Part shown: piece after piece, positions 13,351 through 20,773 of the stretch | Layout of the letters: each line of letters starts with the position of its first letter | Numbering within the stretch: position 1 is the first letter of the stretch | DNA from: an uncultured Janibacter sp. | GTDB lineage: Bacteria > Actinomycetota > Actinomycetes > Actinomycetales > Dermatophilaceae | Length of the DNA stretch: 24,277 nt | NCBI GenBank assembly: GCA_946222495.1 | Contig: CAMICF010000014.1 | Location: 1 to 24,277 of the forward strand | Direction of reading: 5' to 3' | Translations under genes and position numbers: made by a program | The notes under the pieces: model-generated | What the model saw: the letters and a program-made list of their open reading frames with translations, nothing else | The model's database searches: none | What the model was told of the DNA's origin: nothing

Positions 13351-14775
13351 TCAGATGTCGAAGTACATCTCGAACTCGTGGGGGTGCGGACGGGTCTGCA
13401 GCGGCAGGACCTCGTTCTCGCGCTTCCACTCGACCCAGGTCTCGATGAGGTCCTGGGTGAAGACGTCGCCCTCGAGGAGGAACTCGTGGTCGGCCTCGAG
13501 GGCCTTGAGGACCTCGGGGAGCGAGGTCGGGACCTGCTCGATGGCCTCGTGCTCCTCCGGGGGGAGCTCGTAGAGGTCCTTGTCGACCGGCTCCGGGGGC
13601 TCGATGCGGTTCTTGATGCCATCGATGCCGGCCATGAGCTGCGCGGCGAAGCACAGGTACGGGTTGCTCGACGGGTCCGGGATGCGGAACTCGACGCGCT
13701 TGGCCTTGGGGGAGTTGCCCGCGATCGGGATGCGGATGCAGGCCGAGCGGTTGCGGGCCGAGTACACGAGGTTGATCGGGGCCTCGAAGCCCGGCACCAG
13801 ACGGTGGTAGCTGTTCGCCGTCGGGTTGGTGAAGGCGAGCAGCGCCGGGGCGTGCTTGAGGAGGCCACCGATGTACCAGCGGGCGATGTCGGAGAGACCG
13901 CCGTAGCCCTGCTCGTCGTAGAAGAGGGGCTCGCCGTCCTTCCACAGGCTCTGGTGGGTGTGCATGCCGGAGCCGTTGTCGCCGAAGATCGGCTTGGGCA
14001 TGAAGGTCGCGGTCCGGCCGTCGTCCCAGGAGGTGCTCTTGACGACGTACTTGAACTTCATGATGTCGTCGCCGGACTGGAGCAGGGTGTTGAACTTGTA
14101 GTTGATCTCCTGCTGACCCGCGGAGCCGACCTCGTGGTGGCTGCGCTCGACCTCGAGCCCGACCTTCTTGAGGTTGAGGCAGATCTTGTCGCGGAGGTCG
14201 GCGAAGTGGTCCACCGGCGGCACGGGGAAGTAGCCGCCCTTCATGGCCGTCTTGTAGCCCTGGTTGCCGCCCTCCTCCTTGCGACCGGAGTTCCACTTGG
14301 CCTCGATCGAGTCGAGGAAGTAGTAGGAGCCCTGCGGCTGCGTGTCGAAGCGGACGTCGTCGAAGACGTAGAACTCCGCCTCGGCGCCGAAGAAGGCGGT
14401 GTCGGCGATACCGGTCGACTTGAGGTAGGCCTCGGCCTTCGCGGCGACGTTGCGCGGGTCACGGCTGTACTGCTCGCCCGTGAAGGGGTCCACGATGGAG
14501 AAGTTGACGATGAGCGTCTTCTCCTCGCGGAAGGGGTCCAGGTAGGCCGAGTTGATGTCCGGCACGAGCTTCATGTCGGACTCGTGGATGGCCTGGAAGC
14601 CGCGGATCGAGGACCCGTCGAACATCTGGCCCTCGACGAAGAAGTCCTCGTCCACGGACTCTGCCGGCACGTTGAAGTGCTGCATGATGCCCGGCAGGTC
14701 GCAGAACCGGATGTCGACGAACTTGACGTCTTCGGCCTTGATGAACTCAAGAACCTCGTCAGGGGAGCTGAACAA
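13351..14775 (-). CDS. glnA: Glutamine synthetase, type I (adenylylatable)
   Basis: A 474-residue GS-I that makes glutamine from glutamate, ammonia and ATP as a dodecamer in the cytoplasm. Landmarks are VKFVDIRFCDLPGIMQHF near the N-terminus, FDGSSIRGF, FGAEAEFYVFD, the SHHEVGSAGQQEINYKF catalytic strand, GSGMHTHQSLWKDG, and the NRSACIRIP arginine region. The adenylylation loop PVDKDLYELPPEE contains Tyr402, so control by GlnE is expected. Translation starts at TTG (14775) with AGGAGG at 14786-14781, 5 nt upstream; the nearby ATG at 14780 is out of frame. The next gene upstream, RDD, is divergent, as often seen in actinobacteria. Confidence 0.97.
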   Translation of the reverse strand: MFSSPDEVLEFIKAEDVKFVDIRFCDLPGIMQHFNVPAESVDEDFFVEGQMFDGSSIRGFQAIHESDMKLVPDINSAYLDPFREEKTLIVNFSIVDPFTGEQYSRDPRNVAAKAEAYLKSTGIADTAFFGAEAEFYVFDDVRFDTQPQGSYYFLDSIEAKWNSGRKEEGGNQGYKTAMKGGYFPVPPVDHFADLRDKICLNLKKVGLEVERSHHEVGSAGQQEINYKFNTLLQSGDDIMKFKYVVKSTSWDDGRTATFMPKPIFGDNGSGMHTHQSLWKDGEPLFYDEQGYGGLSDIARWYIGGLLKHAPALLAFTNPTANSYHRLVPGFEAPINLVYSARNRSACIRIPIAGNSPKAKRVEFRIPDPSSNPYLCFAAQLMAGIDGIKNRIEPPEPVDKDLYELPPEEHEAIEQVPTSLPEVLKALEADHEFLLEGDVFTQDLIETWVEWKRENEVLPLQTRPHPHEFEMYFDI

Positions 14776-14838
14776 ACCATCCTCCTGGGGTGGGGGCGGC
14801 AGACCGCTCTGGCCTGCCGCTTCAACTTGTTGGTGGCG

Positions 14839-14844
14839 ACTCTA
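14839..14844 (-). promoter_or_regulatory. -10 element of the glnA promoter
   Basis: TAGAGT on the minus strand lies just downstream of the GlnR-type sites and gives a leader of about 57 nt. No good -35 is present; the proximal GlnR half-site overlaps that position, fitting activator-dependent initiation. Confidence 0.5.
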
Positions 14845-14854
14845 GGCAGGGCCG

Positions 14855-14892
14855 GTTTCCCGACCATGACCCGAATGTTTCACCGGTGTTAC
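14855..14892 (-). promoter_or_regulatory. Double GlnR-type operator upstream of glnA
   Basis: On the minus strand, GTAAC-N6-GAAAC (14892-14877) is followed after 6 nt by GTCAT-N6-GAAAC (14870-14855). This reproduces the actinobacterial GlnR a-site/b-site spacing (5-6-5-6-5-6-5) with a single departure from gTnAc-N6-GaAAc. GlnR activates glnA in nitrogen limitation in Streptomyces and mycobacteria, so the same is expected here. The divergent RDD gene starts 95 bp away and might also be affected. Confidence 0.8.
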
Positions 14893-14974
14893 ATGAGACC
14901 GCAGTCCCATTTGTTGAGACCGATCCTAACGATCGGGTCCCCTGGGCGGTGGGAGCGTCCGCGACACGGCCACA

Positions 14975-14980
14975 TAGGCT
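14975..14980 (+). promoter_or_regulatory. -10 element for leaderless RDD transcript
   Basis: TAGGCT lies 6 nt before the GTG at 14987, so transcription would start at or next to the start codon. No Shine-Dalgarno is present, which agrees with a leaderless mRNA. Confidence 0.45.
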
Positions 14981-14986
14981 GCCCCG

Positions 14987-15394
14987 GTGAGCAGCAGCGC
15001 TGACCGTCGCGGTCCGACCCCGGACGAAGGGGGGACGACTGCCCCCTTCGGCCGTCGTGTCATCGCGCTGGTCATCGACTGGGCCGCCTGCCTGCTCATC
15101 ACCAATGCGCTCGTCGGGGCCGTCGTCGAGCTGAGCCCGGCGGGCATCTCCTTCGCGCCGCTCGGTCTGCTCTTCCTCCTCAACGTCGTCGGCGTCACGC
15201 TCGGCGGCGCGACCTTCGGTCACCGGCTCATGGGTCTGCGGGTCCTGCCGGTGCACGGGGAGTGGGTGACGCCGCTGCGCTCGGCCGCGCGGGCCGCCCT
15301 CCTCTGCCTGCTCATCCCGCCGATGGTCGTCCTCTCCGACGACGGCCGCGGGCTGCACGACCGTGCCGCCGGTACCAGGATCGTTCGCGCCTGA
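14987..15394 (+). CDS. RDD-family membrane protein
   Basis: A 135-residue integral membrane protein of unknown function. The RDD family motif Arg-Asp-Asp appears here in varied form as FGRRVIALVIDWAACLLITN (21-40). Further hydrophobic segments are about 54-75 (ISFAPLGLLFLLNVVGVTLG) and 100-116 (SAARAALLCLLIPPMVVL). GHRLMGLRVLP and the terminal GLHDRAAGTRIVRA are typical of the family. It is divergent from glnA, a frequent arrangement in actinobacteria. GTG start by leaderless context. Confidence 0.85.
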   Translation: MSSSADRRGPTPDEGGTTAPFGRRVIALVIDWAACLLITNALVGAVVELSPAGISFAPLGLLFLLNVVGVTLGGATFGHRLMGLRVLPVHGEWVTPLRSAARAALLCLLIPPMVVLSDDGRGLHDRAAGTRIVRA

Positions 15395-15446
15395 GCCGGA
15401 TGAGGGGGCGCCCGACCTCCTGCACGGCCCCCCGTCCTCCTCTAAC

Positions 15447-15460
15447 GTGACCTGAATCAC
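15447..15460. promoter_or_regulatory. CRP/GlxR-like inverted repeat upstream of the S37 peptidase
   Basis: GTGA-N6-TCAC is a perfect core of the CRP/GlxR consensus TGTGA-N6-TCACA, though the outer bases do not match. It lies 22 nt before the TTG start, overlapping the probable promoter or leader, so repression or catabolite-linked control is possible. Confidence 0.45.
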
Positions 15461-15481
15461 TCTCGCCCACTGGAGGACCCC

Positions 15482-16936
15482 TTGCGCCACCGTCTCTTCG
15501 CCGCCACGGCCACCGCCGTGCTGGCCGTCAGCACCGTCGCCGCACCCCTGGCCGGAGCCGCTGTCGCCGAGCCCGACACATCCACGACCCAGCAGCGCGA
15601 CATCCTCGAGCGTATCCGGGCCGTCCCCGGCGTCACCTCGGTCACCGAGAAGGAGGCCCCCGCGGGCTACCGGTACTTCGTCATGACCTTCCGCCAGCCC
15701 GTTGACCACAAGCACCCGGAGCGTGGCTCCTTCGACCAGCGGATCACGTTGCTGCACAAGGACACCGCCCGTCCGATGGTGATGTACACCTCCGGCTACG
15801 GCGTCTCGACGAACCCCAGCCGCAGCGAGCCGACCCAGATCGCCGACGGAAACCAGCTGAGCATGGAGTACCGCTTCTTCGAGCCCTCCCGACCGAAGAA
15901 CCCGGACTGGGACAAGCAGCTGACGATCTGGCAGGCCGCCACCGACCAGCACCGGATCATCGAGGCCTTCAGCGGCGTCTACGACCAGCGCTGGATCACC
16001 ACGGGCGGGTCGAAGGGAGGCATGACGGCCACCTACCACCGCCGCTTCTACCCCGATGACGTCGCCGGGACCGTGCCCTACGTCGCCCCCAACGACGTTG
16101 ATGACGCGGAGGACAGTGCCTACGAGCGGAAGTTGTCCACCGTCGGTCCGGCCCAGTGCCGCCGGGACATCATCGCGGTCCAGCGCCGCCTGCTCGGCAG
16201 CCAGCGTCCGTGGTTCCTCGCGAAGATGAAGGAGGCCGACGACCGCGAAGGCAACACGTACACGATCGTCGGTGATCGCGAGATCGCCTTCGAGGCCTCG
16301 GTCATCGATCTGTACTTCGGCTTCTACCAGTACCACCCGGTGAGCGAGTGCGCCGACGTCCCGAAAGCCGAAGCGACGAACGAGGAGGTCCTCGACTGGG
16401 TCGACGAGATCGGCGGCCTGACGAGCGCTGCCGACCAGGGGCTCGAGGCGTACCTCCCGTACTACTACCAGTCGGCCTACCAGATGGGCGGCCCCCCGCC
16501 CTACGAGACGCCGATCGCAGACCTGCTCAAGCACCCGGGGACCAACGTGTCGTCGACCTTCCTGCCCGAGAACCTGCGTCCGCGCCGCTTCGACCACTCC
16601 GCGATGAAGGACATTGATCGCTGGGTGCAGAAGAGGTCGACCCGGATGCTCTTCATCAACGGGCAGAACGACCCGTGGTCGTCCGAGCCCTTCAGCTGCG
16701 GGGACAAGAAGGCCGATGCGCGCGACTGTGCCCGCTACACCGTCCCGGGCGGCACCCACGGCTCGCGGATCGCCCAGCTGCCCGACGCCGAGCGCGCCCG
16801 GGCCACCGCCCTCGTGCTGAAGTTCGCCGGGCTGGGCGACGCTGACCCGGCCGCGCAGCAGATCGAGCGCACCGGCGAGCCCACGGACAAGGGGAAGATG
16901 GACGTCATCCGTCAGGAGGAGGTCCCGCTGCGCTGA
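15482..16936 (+). CDS. Secreted S37-type tripeptidyl aminopeptidase
   Basis: A 484-residue exported serine peptidase resembling the PS-10/tripeptidyl aminopeptidase family of Streptomyces, which removes N-terminal tripeptides from proteins outside the cell. Residues 1-29 form a signal peptide (MRHRLFAATATAVLAVSTVA, then APLAGAAVA). Fold markers: YFVMTFRQPVDHKHP, and the nucleophile elbow WITTGGSKGGMT with Ser177. The acid is Asp397 in NGQNDPWSSE and the base is His426 in PGGTHGSRI. Translation starts with TTG at 15482, 5 nt after GGAGG at 15472-15476. It appears monocistronic, with a hairpin after its stop. Confidence 0.88.
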   Translation: MRHRLFAATATAVLAVSTVAAPLAGAAVAEPDTSTTQQRDILERIRAVPGVTSVTEKEAPAGYRYFVMTFRQPVDHKHPERGSFDQRITLLHKDTARPMVMYTSGYGVSTNPSRSEPTQIADGNQLSMEYRFFEPSRPKNPDWDKQLTIWQAATDQHRIIEAFSGVYDQRWITTGGSKGGMTATYHRRFYPDDVAGTVPYVAPNDVDDAEDSAYERKLSTVGPAQCRRDIIAVQRRLLGSQRPWFLAKMKEADDREGNTYTIVGDREIAFEASVIDLYFGFYQYHPVSECADVPKAEATNEEVLDWVDEIGGLTSAADQGLEAYLPYYYQSAYQMGGPPPYETPIADLLKHPGTNVSSTFLPENLRPRRFDHSAMKDIDRWVQKRSTRMLFINGQNDPWSSEPFSCGDKKADARDCARYTVPGGTHGSRIAQLPDAERARATALVLKFAGLGDADPAAQQIERTGEPTDKGKMDVIRQEEVPLR

Positions 16937-16962
16937 CGGGCGGGCACCCCTTGACCGATGTC

Positions 16963-16982
16963 GGATGAGGGCTTCCTCATCT
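16963..16982 (+). terminator. Hairpin terminator after the S37 peptidase gene
   Basis: GATGAGG (16964-16970) and CCTCATC (16975-16981) form a perfect 7-bp stem with a GCTT loop, extendable by a G-T pair. It begins 27 nt after the stop codon and separates the peptidase from the glycosyltransferase operon. No long T-run follows. Confidence 0.6.
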
Positions 16983-17025
16983 CCACTTCACGTTCACCTC
17001 ACGACGGGGGCCGACCGTTGTCGGT

Positions 17026-18261
17026 GTGAACACGACACCCCGGCGCCGCATCGCCTTCTACTCCCACGACACCCAGGGACTCGGGCACATCAGGCGCAAC
17101 ATCGCCCTCGCTGGGGCGATCGTCGCGGACGAGCCCCGGACCGACGTCCTCATCCTCACCGGCGCGCCGCAGGCCACGTCCCTGCCGCTGCCGCCGAACA
17201 CCGAGGTCATCACCGTGCCGACGGTGGCCAAGGGCGCGGACGGCGGATACGCGGCCGCCACCTTCGCGATGGACCTGGGCTCGCTGCTCGCCCTGCGCTC
17301 GAACCTCATCACGACCGCCCTGCGGGCCTTCGCTCCGGACGTCGTCATCGTCGACAAGGTCGCGCGCGGCCTCGACGGTGAGCTCGAGCAGGGCCTGGCG
17401 GCACTGCGCGGGATGCGGGGCCACACCACGGGAACGCGGCCGCGGGTCGTCCTCGGGCTGCGCGACATCCTCGACGACCCGCTGACCGCGATCCGCGAGT
17501 GGCGCTCTGCCGCAACGACGCAGGCCATCAAGGAGCACTACGACGAGGTCTGGGTCTACGGCGACCGCTCGGTCGTCGACGTCGTCACGGACTATGACCT
17601 CCCCGGCCCCGTCGCCGCCAAGGTCCGTTACACCGGGTATCTCGCCGAAGGGCGGTCCGAGGGGCTCATCGCGCCGCGCGACGAGCCCCGGCGGCGCCCG
17701 GTCCCACGGCCCTACGTCCTCTGCCTCGTCGGAGGTGGCCAGGACGGCTACGAGACGGCGCTCGCCTTCGCCCGTGCCACGTACCCCGCCGGCCACACCG
17801 GCGTCATCGTCACCGGACCGTACATGCAGCCCTCGCTGCGTCGTCGCCTGAGGGCGATCGCCGAGGAGCGCGGTGACCTCGTCGTCCGCGAGTTCGTCAC
17901 GAACACGATCGAGCTCATCGGCGACGCCCGGGCCGTCGTGTCCATGGGTGGCTACAACACGGTGTGCGAGCTGCTCACCGAGGAGGTCCCGGCGCTCGTC
18001 GTCCCGCGGGTCCGCCCCCGCCAGGAGCAGCTCGTGCGGGCCGACCGGCTGAGCCGCCTCGGTCTCGTCGACGCGATGCACCCCGACGACGTCACCACCG
18101 CACGCCTCGCCGACTGGCTCGACGATGCCGTGACGTCCACCGACCGCCGCGACCGCAGCGCCATCGCCCTCGATGGCCTGCGCCGCGTGCCCGACCTCGT
18201 CGCCGAGCTGCAGCCCGCCTCGGCGCCCGACCTCGACGAGCTCCAGGAGATGGCCAGCTGA
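17026..18261 (+). CDS. Predicted glycosyltransferase (COG4671 type, GT28/MurG-like)
   Basis: A 411-residue GT-B fold glycosyltransferase, first gene of a six-gene coupled cluster. The opening RRRIAFYSHDTQGLGHIRRN (6-25) is characteristic of COG4671-type predicted glycosyltransferases. The C-terminal half shows the nucleotide-sugar domain: YVLCLVGGGQDGYETA, REFVTNTIELIGDARAVVSM and GGYNTVCELLTEEVPALVVP. The last of these resembles the GGxNT/E region of MurG and GT28 enzymes. No membrane segment is present. The GTG at 17026 is chosen because it lies just before the conserved N-terminus; no clear Shine-Dalgarno is visible. Donor and acceptor are unknown. Confidence 0.82.
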   Translation: MNTTPRRRIAFYSHDTQGLGHIRRNIALAGAIVADEPRTDVLILTGAPQATSLPLPPNTEVITVPTVAKGADGGYAAATFAMDLGSLLALRSNLITTALRAFAPDVVIVDKVARGLDGELEQGLAALRGMRGHTTGTRPRVVLGLRDILDDPLTAIREWRSAATTQAIKEHYDEVWVYGDRSVVDVVTDYDLPGPVAAKVRYTGYLAEGRSEGLIAPRDEPRRRPVPRPYVLCLVGGGQDGYETALAFARATYPAGHTGVIVTGPYMQPSLRRRLRAIAEERGDLVVREFVTNTIELIGDARAVVSMGGYNTVCELLTEEVPALVVPRVRPRQEQLVRADRLSRLGLVDAMHPDDVTTARLADWLDDAVTSTDRRDRSAIALDGLRRVPDLVAELQPASAPDLDELQEMAS

Positions 18262-19529
18262 TGTCCGCCACGATCACCCCTCACACCCGCGTGCCGCGCA
18301 TCGGCTACGTCCTCAAGATGTACCCCCGCTTCTCCGAGACCTTCATCGTCCACGAGATCCTCCAGCAGGAGGCGGCCGGCACCCACGTGGAGGTCTTCTC
18401 CCTGCGTCTGCCCGTCGACGGACGCTTCCACGAGGCGCTGGCCCGGGTGCAGGCGCCCGTCACGTACCTCTCGCGTGAGCACCGGGCGAGCACCTTCTGG
18501 GCGGCGCTGGGGGAGGCCGCCACCGAGGTGCCGACGCTGGCCGACCACCTCGACGAGCTGCTCGCCGCTCCCGAGGACGAGGCGCTGGCCGCGGTCGAGC
18601 TCGCGGGGGCGATCCGTCGGTCCGGCCTGGAGCACCTGCACGCGCACTTCGGCTCGATCGCTGCCGACGTGGCCCGGCTCGCGGCCCGGCTCACGGGCAT
18701 CACCTACTCCTTCACGGCGCACGCGAAGGACATCTTCCACGAGGACGTCGACCCGGCCGCGCTCGCGACGAAGCTGCGTGAGGCCCACACGACCGTCACC
18801 GTGAGCGAGTTCAACCTCCATCACCTGCGGGCGGAGTTCGGCAGCGACGCCGGTCGGGTGGTCCGCCTGTACAACAGCGTGGACCTGGAGGCCTTCCCCT
18901 TCGGGCCGAAGGGCGGTGCCTCCGGCCCGGCCAAGGTCGCCGCCGTCGGCCGGCTCGTGGAGAAGAAGGGCTTCGGTGACCTCGTCACCGCGATGGCCAC
19001 GCTCGTCGACGAAGGGCGGGACGTCCACCTCGACCTCGTGGGCACGGGCCCGCTCGAGGAGGAGCTCGCAGCGCAGGTCCGCGACCTCGGGCTCAGCCAC
19101 CACGTGACGATGCACGGGGCGCTGCCGCAGACGCGTGTGCGCGATATCGTCGCCGGCGCAGCGGTCTTCGCCGCACCGTGCGTCATCGGCACCGACGGGA
19201 ACCGCGACGGTCTGCCGACCGTGCTCCTCGAGGCCCTCGCGCTCGGGACGCCCGCGGTGTCGACGCCGGTGACCGGCATCCCCGAGATCGTCCGCCACGA
19301 GGAGACCGGGCTGCTCGTCCCCGAGTCCGCCCCGGCAGCGCTCGCCGACGCGCTCGCACGCACCCTCGACGAGCCAGCGGCCGCCGCCGAACGGTCTCGG
19401 GCCGCACGCGCGCTGCTCGAGGAGGACTTCGACTTCCGGGACCACGCGCTCGCCCTGCAGGGGATCTTCCGGGAGGCGATCGCCTCCCGCTCGCCGATCC
19501 GGGCGGGCCGAGGACGTGAGGTGGCATGA
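18261..19529 (+). CDS. Glycosyltransferase family 4 (first of two)
   Basis: A 422-residue GT4 enzyme. The N-terminal domain opens with RIGYVLKMYPRFSETFIVHE, a motif seen in colanic-acid-type and exopolysaccharide glycosyltransferases, then HLHAHFGSIAADVARLAARL. The C-terminal Rossmann domain has KVAAVGRLVEKKGFGDLVTA, LDLVGTGPLEEEL and the E-x7-E region GNRDGLPTVLLEALALGTPA. This predicts a retaining transferase using a nucleotide sugar. The ATG shares its A with the previous stop (TGATG), with AGGAGA 10 nt upstream. Sugar and acceptor are unknown. Confidence 0.88.
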   Translation: MSATITPHTRVPRIGYVLKMYPRFSETFIVHEILQQEAAGTHVEVFSLRLPVDGRFHEALARVQAPVTYLSREHRASTFWAALGEAATEVPTLADHLDELLAAPEDEALAAVELAGAIRRSGLEHLHAHFGSIAADVARLAARLTGITYSFTAHAKDIFHEDVDPAALATKLREAHTTVTVSEFNLHHLRAEFGSDAGRVVRLYNSVDLEAFPFGPKGGASGPAKVAAVGRLVEKKGFGDLVTAMATLVDEGRDVHLDLVGTGPLEEELAAQVRDLGLSHHVTMHGALPQTRVRDIVAGAAVFAAPCVIGTDGNRDGLPTVLLEALALGTPAVSTPVTGIPEIVRHEETGLLVPESAPAALADALARTLDEPAAAAERSRAARALLEEDFDFRDHALALQGIFREAIASRSPIRAGRGREVA

Positions 19530-20773
19530 CCCGCGTCGCCTATGTCTCCACCGACCCCGGGGTCCCGGTCTTCGGCAGGAAGGGCGCCTCGGTCCACGTC
19601 CAGGCCGTCGTCCGCGAGCTGGTCCGCCGCGGGGCTGAGGTCCACCTCGTCGCGGCCCGCGTCGGCGGTGACCTGCCGCGCGGCCTGGACGGTGTGATCG
19701 TGCACGAGCTGCCGAGGATCACGGGCGAGCCCGGCCCGGAGCGGGAGTCGTCCGCCCGCGACTCGGCGCTCGCCGCCGCGGACGTGCTCGCCGCGCTCCA
19801 CGAGGAGTCGCCCCTCGACCTCGTCCTCGAGCGCTACTCGCTGTGGTCGGATGTCGCGATGACCTGGGCCGCCGACCACGACGTCCCGAGCGTCCTCGAG
19901 GTCAACGCCCCGCTCGTCGACGAGCAGGCGCAGCACCGCGTCCTCGCCGACCGGCCCGGGGCCGAGGCGATCGCCCGGGAGGCCTTCGCCGCTGCCGGGT
20001 CCGTCATCGCCGTCTCCGAGCCCGTCGCCCGGTGGGTGAGGGAGCGTGTGCAGGGGCGGGACCACGTCCACGTCATCGCCAACGGGGTGGACACGGAGTT
20101 CATCCGGCCGGGGGGTTTCGAGGCTCGGCCGCAGGCGGCCTCGCACCTCAACCCACGAGAGGGGGAGGCGGCGCCCGGCAGGACTGGGTTCACTGTCGGC
20201 TTCGTCGGGACGCTCAAGCCCTGGCACGGGGTGGAGGTCCTCCTCGAGGCCTTCGCCCGGCTCGCCCGGAGCGACACGGACACCCGTCTGCGGGTCGTCG
20301 GCGACGGGCCCCAGCGCCAGGCACTGACCGAGCAGGCCCTGCGTCTCGGCATCCGTGACCAGGTGGACCTCGTGGGCGCCGTTGCGCCGGAACGCATGCC
20401 GGCAGAGCTCGCCGCCATGGACGTCGCCGTCGCGCCCTATCCGGAGCTCCCCGACTTCTACTTCTCCCCGCTGAAGATCTACGAGTACCTCGCCGCCGGC
20501 CTGCCGGTCGTCGCCAGCGCCATCGGGCCCTGCGCCGACATCCTCGACGGTGGCGACCTGGGGGTGCTCGTCACTCCCGGTGACCCCACCGAGCTCGCGG
20601 CCGCCCTCGCGGGCCTGCGCCGCGAGGCCCTCCTGCGGGCGGAGCTCGGCCGGGCCGGGCGGGAGGCCGCGGTGTCCCGGTACGACTGGAGCCTCGTCGT
20701 CTCCCGGATCCTCGCCACGGTCCCGGCACGGACGCCGTGCCTCGCCGACGACCTCCTGGGGAGGACCGCATGA
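19526..20773 (+). CDS. Glycosyltransferase family 4 (second), carrying a repeat-derived linker
   Basis: A 415-residue GT4 enzyme. It starts TRVAYVSTDPGVPVFGRKGA and has the expected KGASVHVQAVVRELVRRG acceptor-domain loop. It continues to HVIANGVDTEFIRP at the domain boundary and resumes at FTVGFVGTLKPWHGVEVLLE. The donor domain ends with LPDFYFSPLKIYEYLAAGLP, where SPLKIYEYLAAGLP is the E-x7-E type site. Between the domains, residues 196-212 are encoded by a copy of the genome's palindromic repeat (20114-20157), inserted without breaking the frame. ATG 19526 overlaps the previous stop by four bases. Confidence 0.88.
   Translation: MTRVAYVSTDPGVPVFGRKGASVHVQAVVRELVRRGAEVHLVAARVGGDLPRGLDGVIVHELPRITGEPGPERESSARDSALAAADVLAALHEESPLDLVLERYSLWSDVAMTWAADHDVPSVLEVNAPLVDEQAQHRVLADRPGAEAIAREAFAAAGSVIAVSEPVARWVRERVQGRDHVHVIANGVDTEFIRPGGFEARPQAASHLNPREGEAAPGRTGFTVGFVGTLKPWHGVEVLLEAFARLARSDTDTRLRVVGDGPQRQALTEQALRLGIRDQVDLVGAVAPERMPAELAAMDVAVAPYPELPDFYFSPLKIYEYLAAGLPVVASAIGPCADILDGGDLGVLVTPGDPTELAAALAGLRREALLRAELGRAGREAAVSRYDWSLVVSRILATVPARTPCLADDLLGRTA
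20114..20157 (+). repeat. Palindromic repeat unit embedded in a GT4 coding sequence
   Basis: The unit starts GGTTTCGAGGCTC, has the inner palindrome GGCCGC-AG-GCGGCC and ends CCTCAACCCACG. It is nearly identical to the intergenic unit at 3017-3062. It translates in frame as GFEARPQAASHLNPR inside the linker of the glycosyltransferase. Confidence 0.85.

Noticed and set aside
10272..13448. Open frame of 1058 codons on the plus strand, antisense to the NagZ-like and CoA-transferase genes
   Set aside because: Composition is Arg/Gly/Val/Asp-rich with no domain; it is the usual GC-rich antisense shadow of two well-supported genes.
14778..14780. ATG on the minus strand as the glnA start
   Set aside because: It is out of frame; TTG at 14775 gives the conserved MFSSPDEV start with good Shine-Dalgarno spacing.
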